From assembly GCA_964247695.1 (NCBI GenBank), contig CAXTVI010000010.1, forward strand, positions 1 to 64,000: a DNA stretch of 64,000 nucleotides. Reading direction: 5' to 3'. Source of the DNA: Lichenicoccus sp964247695. GTDB lineage: Bacteria; Pseudomonadota; Alphaproteobacteria; Acetobacterales; Acetobacteraceae. The position numbers and the translations under genes were made by a program. The notes under the pieces were generated by a model. The model saw nothing but the letters and a program-made list of their open reading frames with translations. It did not search any database and was not told the DNA's origin. Positions 34,726 through 43,675 of this stretch are shown here, piece by piece (the stretch's first letter is position 1; every line of letters starts with the position of its first letter).

Positions 34726-36564
34726 ATGACATCACTGGTGGCGATACCGACAGTCTCCGCGCACGCCGGACCCGGCTTGCCTTCCTGGCAGTCCGGACCG
34801 GGACGTCAGGCCCCGCCGCGGGACCTGCGCGACGTGGCACTCGATCATATCCGCCTCGGCCTGTGCATCTTCGACGGGCAGCGCAGGCTGGCGATGTTCA
34901 ACGAGCAGTTCGTCAGGCTGTACGACCTGCAGGAGAGCGGCCTGCGGACCGGCATGACGGTGCGCGAGATCGTGGACCTGCGCTGTGCCGCAGGCACCGG
35001 GCCGAACATGCCGGCCGAGCCGTATGCTGCCTGGCGCGAGCAGGTCGGCAGCGCTGGACGCCCCTCGGACACCGAGGTGACGCTGGGCAACGGACGCGTG
35101 CATTTCATCCGGAACGAGCCGACCGGCGATGGCGGCTGGGTGGCGACGATCGAGGACATCACCGAGCGCTGCTGGGCCGAGGCGCGTGTCCGACACATGG
35201 CGCATCACGATGCCCTCACCGGATTGCCGAACCGCAGCCTGTTCAGCGAGCGGCTGGAGCGTGGGCTGGCGCACCTGCGCGAGCAAGGCGCCGCGCCCTC
35301 GGCATCCGTCGCGGTCTCCGACGAAGGCGCGCTGACGGACCAGCGGGACGACCCGCTGGTCGCGGTGATGTTCCTGGATCTCGACGGCTTCAAGGCGGTC
35401 AACGACACGCTGGGCCATGCCGGTGGCGATGAGATCCTGCGGCAGGTGGCGCGCCGGATCGCGCACTGCGTGCGTGGCCAGGACACCGTCGCCCGGCTCG
35501 GTGGGGACGAGTTCGCCATCCTGCTTGAGGCCCTGCGGTCGCCCGAGCAGGCGTCCGAGATCGCGCGCCGTGTCATCGACATCGTCTCCGAGCCGATCGT
35601 GCTGGACGGAAGGCAGGCCGCCGTCGGTGTCAGCGTCGGCATCACCCTCTGTGCGTGCGAGGATGCCGGCGAGGAGCCGGCGCTGCTGCTCCGGCAGGCG
35701 GACGTGGCGCTCTACCAGGCCAAGAGCGAGGGCCAGGGCACCTACCGGTTCTTCCAGGCCGGCATGCATGCGGCCCTGCACCGGCACTACCAGGCGGAGT
35801 GCGAGCTGCGCCGGGCGCTGGCGCACGGCGATTTCGAGCTGCATTTCCAGCCGATCGTGGCGCTGGAGCGCAGATGCATCGTCGGTGCCGAGGCGCTGCT
35901 GCGCTGGCGGCATCCGGAACGCGGCCTGCTGCCGCCGGCGGAGTTCGTGGCGCTTGCGGAAACCGCCGGCCTCATCGGCGAGATCGGCAACTGGGCGCTG
36001 CGCAGCGGCTGCGCCGAGGCGGCGCGTTGGCCGGGATTGTGCCTGGCCGTCAACCTGTCGCCGATGCAGGTGCGCCAGCCCGGCCTTGTCGAACAGGTGA
36101 CCACCGTGCTGGCCGCCACCGGCCTGCCGCCGCACCGCCTGGAACTGGAGATCACCGAGGGGCTGCTGCTGCATGACGGGGCCGAGACGCTTTCGACGCT
36201 GGCCCGGCTGCGGGCGCTCGGCGTCGGTGTCGTGCTCGATGATTTCGGCACCGGCTATTCCAGCCTGAGCTACCTGCGACGCTTCCCGTTCAGCAAGATC
36301 AAGGTCGATCGCAGCTTCGTCGCCAACATGTCGGTCGATGTCGGAGCCACCGCGATTGTCGAGGCGGTGGCGACACTCGGCCAGCGCCTCAACATGCAGG
36401 TGTGCGCCGAGGGCATCGAGACAGAGGCGCAGGCGTCCCTGTTGCGCGCGATGGGCTGCGACGAAGGCCAGGGCTTCCTGTTCGGGCGCGCCTGCGCCGC
36501 GGACGTGTTCGAGGCCCTGCTCGCCGCAAACCTCGATATCGCCGGATGCGGCGCTTCCCGCTAA
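34726..36564 (+). CDS. PAS-GGDEF-EAL cyclic-di-GMP enzyme
   Basis: A 612-residue signalling protein. An N-terminal PAS-like domain (LGLCIFDGQRRLAMFNEQFV) is followed by a GGDEF domain with ARLGGDEFAILLE and the inhibitory-site RGQD nine residues upstream, so diguanylate cyclase activity with product inhibition is expected. The EAL domain keeps AEALLRWRHP, VNLSPMQVRQP, DDFGTGYSS and KVDRSFV. Both synthesis and hydrolysis of c-di-GMP are possible. A roughly 25-residue insert lies between the start of the GGDEF fold and the VMFLDLDGFK strand. There is no signal peptide or membrane segment, so it is cytosolic. Confidence 0.92.
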   Translation: MTSLVAIPTVSAHAGPGLPSWQSGPGRQAPPRDLRDVALDHIRLGLCIFDGQRRLAMFNEQFVRLYDLQESGLRTGMTVREIVDLRCAAGTGPNMPAEPYAAWREQVGSAGRPSDTEVTLGNGRVHFIRNEPTGDGGWVATIEDITERCWAEARVRHMAHHDALTGLPNRSLFSERLERGLAHLREQGAAPSASVAVSDEGALTDQRDDPLVAVMFLDLDGFKAVNDTLGHAGGDEILRQVARRIAHCVRGQDTVARLGGDEFAILLEALRSPEQASEIARRVIDIVSEPIVLDGRQAAVGVSVGITLCACEDAGEEPALLLRQADVALYQAKSEGQGTYRFFQAGMHAALHRHYQAECELRRALAHGDFELHFQPIVALERRCIVGAEALLRWRHPERGLLPPAEFVALAETAGLIGEIGNWALRSGCAEAARWPGLCLAVNLSPMQVRQPGLVEQVTTVLAATGLPPHRLELEITEGLLLHDGAETLSTLARLRALGVGVVLDDFGTGYSSLSYLRRFPFSKIKVDRSFVANMSVDVGATAIVEAVATLGQRLNMQVCAEGIETEAQASLLRAMGCDEGQGFLFGRACAADVFEALLAANLDIAGCGASR

Positions 36565-36628
36565 CCGGGGGTTGTCTCCTAATCGGAACTGGCTCCGGCG
36601 ACTGGACCGAAGTATCATTTCTTAGCAG

Positions 36629-37894
36629 ATGATCGGAATGGCTCTGTCGCAAGGCACCGTTGCGCATGGCGAGGATCGGTCAACCTCGACCGAGGACGAC
36701 CTGGCGCTTATCCGGCGGATAGGCTCGGTTCCCTTGATCCTGCGCATCCTGTGCGACACCACCGGGCTTGGCTTCGCGGCATTGGGCCGCGTTACCGGCT
36801 GCACCTGGACGGCGTGCGCGGTGCTCGACCGGATCGGGTTCGGCCTGCCCGTCGGCGGCGAGCTCGATGTCAACACGACGCTCTGCCATGCGGTCACCGC
36901 CTGCGCAGCGCCGATCGTCATCGACCAGGCCAGCCAGGATCCGGCCTGGCGCGACCACCCGACGCCGAAGCTCTACGGGTTCGAGAGCTACATCGCGGTG
37001 CCGGTGTTCCGGCGCGACGGCTCGGTGTTCGGCACGATCTGCGGCCTCGACCCGCAGCCCTTCGCGCTCTCCGCGAGCCACGTGCTGCCGACCCTGGAGC
37101 TGTTCGCGCAATTGCTGACCATGCAGATCGAGGCCGAGGAACGGCTCGACAGCAGCCACTCGGCGCTCGGGCGGGCCACCGAATTCGCCAATATGCGCGA
37201 TCGTTTCGTGGCCGTTCTGGGACACGACCTGCGCAACCCGATCGCCGCGGTAGCGAGCGGGCTCGAGTTGCTGGGGCGGCACTTGGTCGACCAGAAGGCG
37301 GGCGACCTGAAGGATGGCGACCAGAAGGTCGGCATGATCACCCGGCGGATGAAATCGAGCGTGCGGCGGATGACCGAGCTGGTCGACAACGTGCTGGATT
37401 TCGCGCGCGGCCAGCTCGGCGACGGCATCCCGATCGTCGTCCGCCCATGCGAAGGCCTGGCCGCGGAGCTGTTCCAGGTTGTCGACGAGTTGCAGAGCAT
37501 CCATCCGCAGCGCGTCATCGACACCGAGTTCGACCTGCGCGCGCCGGTCGAATGCGACAGCGCGCGCATCGCGCAGATCCTGTCGAACCTGCTGGCGAAC
37601 GCGCTGACGCACGGGGATCATGCGACGCCGGTGCGGGTCAGGGCGGCGAGCCACGACGACCGCTTCACCCTCAGCGTCGAGAACGAGGGCGAGCCGCTCT
37701 CCGACGCGGTCAGGGCCGGCCTGTTCCGGCCGTTCAGCCTGTCCGGCAGCGAGAACCGGTCCGCCGGCCTTGGCCTCGGGCTCTACATCGCATCCGAGAT
37801 CGCCCGCTCGCATGGCGGCGTGCTGCGCGTGACTTCGGATGCGCTGGCAACCGTCTTCACGCTGGAAATCCCGGCCAGGGCCGGGTTGCGATAG
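36629..37894 (+). CDS. GAF-domain sensor histidine kinase
   Basis: A 421-residue soluble sensor kinase. The N-terminal GAF domain spans roughly residues 25-170. The dimerisation/phosphoacceptor helix is VAVLGHDLRNPIAAV with H199. The ATPase domain has the N-box QILSNLLANALTHGD and G-box AGLGLGLYIASEIARSHGG. No receiver partner is adjacent; the nearest response regulator gene is at 43676. ATG 36629 or ATG 36638 may be used. It lies 64 bp after a c-di-GMP enzyme gene on the same strand, which hints at a shared signalling pathway. The ligand is unknown. Confidence 0.9.
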   Translation: MIGMALSQGTVAHGEDRSTSTEDDLALIRRIGSVPLILRILCDTTGLGFAALGRVTGCTWTACAVLDRIGFGLPVGGELDVNTTLCHAVTACAAPIVIDQASQDPAWRDHPTPKLYGFESYIAVPVFRRDGSVFGTICGLDPQPFALSASHVLPTLELFAQLLTMQIEAEERLDSSHSALGRATEFANMRDRFVAVLGHDLRNPIAAVASGLELLGRHLVDQKAGDLKDGDQKVGMITRRMKSSVRRMTELVDNVLDFARGQLGDGIPIVVRPCEGLAAELFQVVDELQSIHPQRVIDTEFDLRAPVECDSARIAQILSNLLANALTHGDHATPVRVRAASHDDRFTLSVENEGEPLSDAVRAGLFRPFSLSGSENRSAGLGLGLYIASEIARSHGGVLRVTSDALATVFTLEIPARAGLR

Positions 37895-37901
37895 CTCGTC
37901 T

Positions 37902-39221
37902 TCAGCCGGCGGCCCCGGCATGTACGAACTTGAACACGAACAGGGCGGCGATGATCCAGGCGACCGGCTTCACCTCGGCAGCCCGCCCGGTCAGCAGCTT
38001 GAGAGCGGCATAGGTGATGAAGCCGAACGAGATGCCGTTCGAGATCGAATAGGTGAACGGCATCAGCAGCGCGGTGACGATTGCGGGGATGATCTCGGTG
38101 ACGTCGTCCCAGTCCAGCGCCGCCAGCTCGCGCAGCATCAGGCAGGCGACGTAGAACAGGGCGGGCGCTGTGGCATAGGGTGGCACCGATCCGGCCAGCG
38201 GTGACAGGAACAGGCAGGCCAGGAACAGCACCGCCACGGTCGCGGCCACGAGGCCTGTGCGGCCGCCCGCCTCGACGCCGGCGGCGCTCTCGAGATAGGC
38301 GGTGGTGCTCGAGGTGCCGAGCAGGGAGCCCAGGAAGATCGCGCTGCTGTCGGCGAGCAGCGCGCGGTTGAAGCGCTCGGTCCGCGGGTTCCCGCGTTCG
38401 ACCTGCCGGCTGTCCAGCAGCCCGGCGCGGTGCGCGATGCCCATCAGGGTGCCGGTGGCATCGAACAGCTCCACCAGGAAGAACACCAGCACGACATTGA
38501 GCAGGCCCTTGCTCAGCGCCCCGCGCACGTCCAGCGCCAGGAAGGTCGGCGCGATCGAGGGCGGCAGCGACACCAGGCCTGCGAACTTGTTGCCGGCAAC
38601 GAGGAAACTCGCGACGGTCACCAGCAGGATGCCGATCAGCAGGGCGCCGCGCACGCGCCGGGCGGACAGCGCCGCCACGATGATGAAGCCCACGATCGCC
38701 AGCATCGTACCCGGGCGGTGCAGGTCGCCCAGCGTCACCGAGGTGGCCGGGCTGGAGACCACGATGCCGGCGTTGCGCAGCGCGATCATCGCCAGGAACA
38801 GGCCGATGCCCACCGTGATCGCGATGCGCAGAGAGGCGGGAATGCCTTCAACGATGACGCTGCGCAGCCGCAGCAGGGTGATCAGCAGGAACAGCACGCC
38901 GGAGATGAACACCGCGCCCAGCGCCTCCTGCCAGCGATAGCCCATGCCGAGCACCACGACGTAGGCGAAGTAGGCGTTCAGGCCCATGCCCGGCGCCAGC
39001 GCGATCGGGTAGTTCGCGTGCAGCGCCATCACCAGCGAGCCGATCGCGGCCACCAGGCAGGTGGCGACGAACACCGCGCCCTTCGGCATGCCCGCGTCCC
39101 CGAGGATGCTCGGGTTGATGAACATGATGTAGGCCATGGTGAGGAAGGTGGTGAGCCCCGCCAGCACCTCGGTGCGCGGCGTGGTGCCGTGCGCCTTGAG
39201 CGAGAACAGCCGTTCGAGCAT
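37902..39221 (-). CDS. AzgA-type purine permease (NCS2-like)
   Basis: A 439-residue permease with about 12-14 membrane segments. EVLAGLTTFLTMAYIMFINPSI near the N-terminus and APGMGLNAYFAY are signatures of the AzgA guanine/hypoxanthine/adenine branch, as is LVELFDATGTLMGIA. It imports purine bases by proton symport. It is divergent from guaB, so salvage uptake and de novo GMP synthesis face a common 147-bp control region that contains two direct repeats. Confidence 0.9.
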   Translation of the reverse strand: MLERLFSLKAHGTTPRTEVLAGLTTFLTMAYIMFINPSILGDAGMPKGAVFVATCLVAAIGSLVMALHANYPIALAPGMGLNAYFAYVVVLGMGYRWQEALGAVFISGVLFLLITLLRLRSVIVEGIPASLRIAITVGIGLFLAMIALRNAGIVVSSPATSVTLGDLHRPGTMLAIVGFIIVAALSARRVRGALLIGILLVTVASFLVAGNKFAGLVSLPPSIAPTFLALDVRGALSKGLLNVVLVFFLVELFDATGTLMGIAHRAGLLDSRQVERGNPRTERFNRALLADSSAIFLGSLLGTSSTTAYLESAAGVEAGGRTGLVAATVAVLFLACLFLSPLAGSVPPYATAPALFYVACLMLRELAALDWDDVTEIIPAIVTALLMPFTYSISNGISFGFITYAALKLLTGRAAEVKPVAWIIAALFVFKFVHAGAAG

Positions 39222-39299
39222 CTGGGTCGCCTCCCATGCAGTCGGCGCAAGCTTGCATGCCGCAGCGCGGAAAGGTAAGGGGAGCCGCCAAGGGCCGAT

Positions 39300-39337
39300 T
39301 GCCTGCGGCAGGCTGGGGCCACATGCCTGCGGCAGGT
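39300..39337. promoter_or_regulatory. Two direct copies of a hairpin-forming repeat between azgA-like and guaB
   Basis: TGCCTGCGGCAGGC (39300-39313) and TGCCTGCGGCAGGT (39324-39337) are 24 bp apart. Each contains CCTG-CGG-CAGG, a small inverted repeat. The position between divergent purine genes suggests an operator or a leader structure of the guaB message. Confidence 0.45.
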
Positions 39338-39368
39338 CGGGTTCGTCCCCTGTCAGGAGAGCCCCGCC

Positions 39369-40880
39369 ATGTCAGCGCCATTCCACACGGCAGCATCCTC
39401 TTCGAACTCGTCAATCCAGGACCGCATACGCGAGGCGCTCGCCTTCGATGACGTGCTGGTGGTGCCCGGCTACTCGCAGGTGCTGCCGACCGCCACCGAC
39501 ACCCGCACCCGGCTCACGCGGCGCATCGCGCTCAACATCCCGCTGGTCAGCTCGGCGATGGACACCGTCACCGAGGACGGCATGGCGATCGCGATGGCCC
39601 AGCAGGGCGGCCTCGGGGTCATCCACAAGAATCTCGACATCGCCGAGCAGGCGCTGCAGGTCCGGCGCGTCAAGCGCTACGAGAGCGGCATGGTGGTGAA
39701 CCCGGTCACGGTGTTCCCGGACCAGACGCTGGCCGAGGTGCATGCGATCATGTCCCGCAACCGCATCAGCGGGCTGCCGGTGATCGAGCGCTCGGACCAG
39801 AAGCTGGTCGGCATCCTGACCAATCGCGACATGCGCTTCGAGACCGATCCGGAACGCCGGGTCTACGAGCTGATGACCCGCGACAACCTGGTCACCGTCA
39901 CCGACGGCGCCGACCCGGAGGAGGCGCGGCACCTGCTGCACAAGCACCGGCTGGAGAAGCTGCTGGTGGTGGACCGCCAGGGGCGCTGCACCGGCATCAT
40001 CACGGTCAAGGACATGGACAAGGCGGTGGCCTACCCGCTCGCCAACAAGGACGAGATGGGCCGGCTGCGCTGCGGGGCCGCGACCGGGGTCGGCGAGGAC
40101 GGTTACCTGCGCGCGAAGGCGCTGATCGAGGCCGGGGTGGACGTGATCGTGGTGGATACCGCGCATGGCCATTCCTCCGGTGTGCTCGCCGCCATCGGCC
40201 GCATCAAGGCGGCGTCGAACGACGTGCAGCTGGTGGCCGGCAACGTCGCCACCCCGGAAGGCGCGCGCGCGCTGATCGAGGCGGGTGCGGACAGCGTCAA
40301 GATCGGCATCGGCCCGGGCTCGATCTGCACCACGCGGGTGGTGGCCGGCGTCGGGGTGCCGCAGTTCAGCGCGGTGATGGAGACCGCCGCGGCCTGCCAC
40401 GAGCACGACGTGCCGGCGATCGCCGATGGCGGCATCCGCACCTCCGGCGACCTGGTCAAGGCGATCGCGGCTGGCGCCGACGTGGTGATGGTGGGCAGCC
40501 TGCTCGCCGGCACCGAGGAGGCGCCCGGCGAGGTGTTCCTCTACCAGGGCCGGTCGTACAAATCCTATCGCGGCATGGGCAGCCTGGGCGCCATGGCGCG
40601 CGGCTCGGCCGATCGCTACTTCCAGCAGGAGATCAAGGACACGCTCAAGATGGTCCCCGAGGGGATCGAGGGGCGTGTCGCCTTCAAGGGTGGCATGGCC
40701 GCCGTAGTGCACCAGCTCGTCGGCGGCCTGCGAGCAGGCATGGGCTATACCGGCAGCGAGGACATCGCGGCCCTGCAGACCGGGGCAGTGTTCCGGCGCA
40801 TCACCGGCGCCGGCCTGCGCGAAAGCCACGTGCATGACGTGGCGATCACCCGGGAGGCGCCGAACTATCGCCAGGACTAG
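39369..40880 (+). CDS. guaB: Inosine-5'-monophosphate dehydrogenase
   Basis: A 503-residue enzyme oxidising IMP to XMP with NAD, the committed step to GMP. LAFDDVLVVPGYS and VSSAMDTVTE begin the barrel. Two CBS domains occupy the middle (VNPVTVFPDQTL, RDNLVTVTDGAD). The catalytic loop GPGSICTTR places the nucleophile at C320. YRGMGSLGAM and GVDVIVVDTAHGHS are also intact. ATG 39369 follows AGGAG at 39355-39359. The downstream rsmB is 35 bp away. Confidence 0.97.
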   Translation: MSAPFHTAASSSNSSIQDRIREALAFDDVLVVPGYSQVLPTATDTRTRLTRRIALNIPLVSSAMDTVTEDGMAIAMAQQGGLGVIHKNLDIAEQALQVRRVKRYESGMVVNPVTVFPDQTLAEVHAIMSRNRISGLPVIERSDQKLVGILTNRDMRFETDPERRVYELMTRDNLVTVTDGADPEEARHLLHKHRLEKLLVVDRQGRCTGIITVKDMDKAVAYPLANKDEMGRLRCGAATGVGEDGYLRAKALIEAGVDVIVVDTAHGHSSGVLAAIGRIKAASNDVQLVAGNVATPEGARALIEAGADSVKIGIGPGSICTTRVVAGVGVPQFSAVMETAAACHEHDVPAIADGGIRTSGDLVKAIAAGADVVMVGSLLAGTEEAPGEVFLYQGRSYKSYRGMGSLGAMARGSADRYFQQEIKDTLKMVPEGIEGRVAFKGGMAAVVHQLVGGLRAGMGYTGSEDIAALQTGAVFRRITGAGLRESHVHDVAITREAPNYRQD

Positions 40881-40915
40881 GCCCAGGTTGAACCCCAGAT
40901 GACTCCGCCTGCCAA

Positions 40916-42181
40916 ATGACTCCGTCTGCAAGGCTCGCCGCCACCATCGACCTGCTGTCCGCGATCGAGGCGGCGCCGCGACGCCCGGCGGATGCGGTTG
41001 CCAACAGCTTCTTCCGGGAGCGGCGCTATATCGGCGGCGGCGACCGCCGCGACGTCTCCGACCAGGTCTGGTTCGCGCTCCGGCACTGGCGCCGGCTGGA
41101 TTGGTGGCTGCGGCGGGGCGAAGGGCAGGCGACGGCGCGGCTGGCTCCCGCCGCCGCGGCGATCCTGGGGGGCCGCCCGGTCGAGAGCCTGCAGCGCGCC
41201 TATTCCGGTGGCCGCTATGCGCCGGACACGCTGGAGCCGGCCGAGCTGCGCGTGCTGCGCGCCCTCGAAGGCCATACGATCGAGCATCCGGACATGCCGG
41301 ATGCGGTGCGCCACGAGGTGCCGGACTGGCTGCTGCCGCTGCTGGCAGAGCGCTTCGGGCCGGAGCTCGAGGCCGAACTGGCGGCGATGACCGGGCAGGC
41401 GCCGCTGGACCTGCGCGTGAACCTGCTGAAGGGAACCCGCGAGCATGCGGCGGCCGCCCTGGCCGAGGCGGGCATCGAAACCGAGCCGATGACGCTGTCG
41501 CCCTGGGGGCTGCGGGCGCGCGGCCGCCAGAATGTCACCGTCACCACCGCCTTTCGCGACGGGCTGGTCGAGATCCAGGACGAGGGCAGCCAGCTCGTGG
41601 TGGCGGCGCTGCAGGCCGGGCCGGAGATGCGCGTGGCGGATTACTGCGCCGGCGCTGGCGGCAAGACGCTGGCGATCGCGATGAGCATGGGCAACCGAGG
41701 CCATGTCGTGGCCTGCGACGTGTCGGAGCCGCGCCTGGATGGCGCGGTGCGCCGGCTGCGCCGGGCCGGGGTGCATAATGTCGAGCGGCACCTGCTGGTG
41801 GCAGGCGACAAGTGGGCCAAGCGGCGGGCGGCGAGCTTCGACCGCGTGCTGGTCGATGCGCCCTGCACCGGCACCGGCACCTGGCGGCGCAACCCGGACG
41901 CCCGGCTGCGGCTGCGGCCGCGCGACCTCGAGGAGCTGGTGGAGAAGCAGGCGACCATCCTGCGCGATGCAGCCCGCCTGCTGCGTCCGGGCGGCCGGCT
42001 GGTCTATGCGACCTGCTCAATGCTGCCCCAGGAGAACGAGGCGCAGGTCGCCCGCTTCATGGCCGCGCATCCGGGCTTCGCCCAGGTGCCGGCGCTGGAG
42101 GGCCGCATGGTCATCAGCCTGACGCCGCGCCGGGACGGCACCGACGGCTTCTTCGCGGCGGCTCTCGCTCGCGCCGGCTAG
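40916..42181 (+). CDS. rsmB: 16S rRNA cytosine-5 methyltransferase, RsmB/NOL1-NOP2-Sun family
   Basis: A 421-residue m5C RNA methyltransferase. The N-terminal half is a NusB-like RNA-binding domain. The catalytic half has the SAM loop ADYCAGAGGKTLAIAM, the nucleophile motif VDAPCTGTGTWRRNPD and the second conserved cysteine in YATCSMLPQENE. The closest named enzyme is RsmB (C967 of 16S rRNA); related alphaproteobacterial proteins are usually annotated this way. It is probably co-transcribed with guaB. Confidence 0.85.
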   Translation: MTPSARLAATIDLLSAIEAAPRRPADAVANSFFRERRYIGGGDRRDVSDQVWFALRHWRRLDWWLRRGEGQATARLAPAAAAILGGRPVESLQRAYSGGRYAPDTLEPAELRVLRALEGHTIEHPDMPDAVRHEVPDWLLPLLAERFGPELEAELAAMTGQAPLDLRVNLLKGTREHAAAALAEAGIETEPMTLSPWGLRARGRQNVTVTTAFRDGLVEIQDEGSQLVVAALQAGPEMRVADYCAGAGGKTLAIAMSMGNRGHVVACDVSEPRLDGAVRRLRRAGVHNVERHLLVAGDKWAKRRAASFDRVLVDAPCTGTGTWRRNPDARLRLRPRDLEELVEKQATILRDAARLLRPGGRLVYATCSMLPQENEAQVARFMAAHPGFAQVPALEGRMVISLTPRRDGTDGFFAAALARAG

Positions 42182-42346
42182 AGCAGCATGACGCCGCCTG
42201 GAGTCGCTGCACGATGCCAAGCAGCTCATAAGGCTGCTCTATTCACCACGAGGCAGAGCATTAAGCTCTCATATGCCCTAAGGCACACGAATTCGTTACG
42301 GGATAGCTGCAATGCCCTTCGTTGCGGCGGCGGCGGAGCAGCTATC

Positions 42347-42886
42347 ATGCGGAACGCCCAGCCGACGGCACAGCCGTACGGGTCGGGGCGCCAGGCCGGA
42401 GGCGCTCCCATGCTGAGCAGGGACGATGGTTTCTTGCAGGGTATTGGCGCAGTGCCGCCCCGGATCATGCTGGCGGGCCGCTTCGCCCGTCCTGGCTGCC
42501 TGGACCGGAGCCTGATCGAGGCGCTGATCGGCGAGGAACACGATGTCCTGCCGGAGCCAGCCGGCCTGTCGGCGTCGCGGGCGTCCGACGGCGCCGACCT
42601 GGTCGTGGTGGATTTGTCGGGATCGGTGGCTTCGGTGCTGGCGCTGGTGGCACAGTTGCGGGCCGTCGATGATCCGCAGGTGCCACTGCTTGGCGTGATG
42701 CCGAGCGGGATCGACGCCCGCAGCGAAAGCTATCTCGCCGCCGTGGTCGACGAGACCGTCTCGCACGCGCAGATGGTCGAGCGTCTGCTCTCGGCGGTTC
42801 GCCGGGCGACGCGCGATTGCGGCTGGCCCGCCGATGACGAGGCGGCGACCTGGCGCGGCGACCGGCCGGCCGCCACACGGCACTGA
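42347..42886 (+). CDS. Hypothetical protein with degenerate receiver-like domain
   Basis: A 179-residue protein not recognised as a known family. The stretch DLVVVDLSGSVASVLALVAQLRAVDDPQVPLLGVMP has the beta-alpha spacing of a CheY-like receiver, with D in the phosphoacceptor region, but the acidic cluster and conserved lysine are missing. An arginine-rich C-terminal tail follows. ATG 42347 has GGAG at 42335-42338; a later ATG 42410 is possible. It lies beside a cell-wall transpeptidase gene and 5' of an OmpR-type regulator, without clear linkage. Confidence 0.5.
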   Translation: MRNAQPTAQPYGSGRQAGGAPMLSRDDGFLQGIGAVPPRIMLAGRFARPGCLDRSLIEALIGEEHDVLPEPAGLSASRASDGADLVVVDLSGSVASVLALVAQLRAVDDPQVPLLGVMPSGIDARSESYLAAVVDETVSHAQMVERLLSAVRRATRDCGWPADDEAATWRGDRPAATRH

Positions 42887-42910
42887 TCCGGCCCACTCCG
42901 CCCAACGCGG

Positions 42911-43423
42911 CTATTCGGGGGGGACCTCGATCGCCTCCAGTCCGGCCTGCAGCAGCCAGCGCAGGTCGGGCATCGCGACCGCCACGCAGCCCGCGGTCGG
43001 CGCCTCGTCGGCGCGCGCCAAATGCAGGAAGATCGCCGAGCCCAGGCCGCGCTGCACCGGATCGTCGTTGTAGGCAAGCACCGCCATCAGGTCGTAGAGC
43101 GCGTCGTGGCGCCAAAGGCGCTCGTGCCGCCCGTCATGCGGCAGCCGTACCGCGCGGTTGTAGTCCCGGTTGGTGACGTCGTCGCACCAGCCATCGTCGG
43201 GCGCGATCGGCTCGCGCGGCAGGCGTGTGTCGGGCGGTGCGCCGAGGCGGTCGGCCCGGTACAGCACCCGGCGCAGACGGTGCAGCCCGGACGGCGTGGC
43301 CTCGTCGCCTTCCCGCTTGTGCAGGCTGATCCCGCCGGCCCCCAGCACGCAACGCACCCGGCGCGGCCCGAACGTCAACTCGCCGATGCTGCGTCCGAGC
43401 ATCCGGATGCTGCCTGTCTGCAT
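42911..43423 (-). CDS. L,D-transpeptidase family protein (YkuD domain)
   Basis: A compact 170-residue YkuD-type catalytic domain. H134 (IFLHLAR) and C146 in APTAGCVAVA match the family's catalytic His and Cys in the SxGC-type motif. No clear signal peptide or substrate-binding repeat is seen. Family members crosslink peptidoglycan or attach lipoprotein through L,D bonds. The short, signal-less form resembles the COG3786 group. It is divergent from the response regulator gene. Confidence 0.78.
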   Translation of the reverse strand: MQTGSIRMLGRSIGELTFGPRRVRCVLGAGGISLHKREGDEATPSGLHRLRRVLYRADRLGAPPDTRLPREPIAPDDGWCDDVTNRDYNRAVRLPHDGRHERLWRHDALYDLMAVLAYNDDPVQRGLGSAIFLHLARADEAPTAGCVAVAMPDLRWLLQAGLEAIEVPPE

Positions 43424-43675
43424 TTACCCGTTTCCCATCGGCGGAACGAAATCCGTATTGAGTCGTCTAGGTGCGGGACGAGGGCCTTGCAGCGTGCCAC
43501 ATCATCACGACATTGTGTGTGGGCGAACAAGGATGCCGTCGAAGTCACAGTCACCGCGTTGTGAGCCGCAACGGAAACACCGGGACGTCCGGATGCAGCC
43601 GGGACAAGCCCGGCCTGCGGTTTCCTGGCTCTGACAAACATGTGCCCGGTTCGGGTCGATGGGAAAGAGGTTTCG

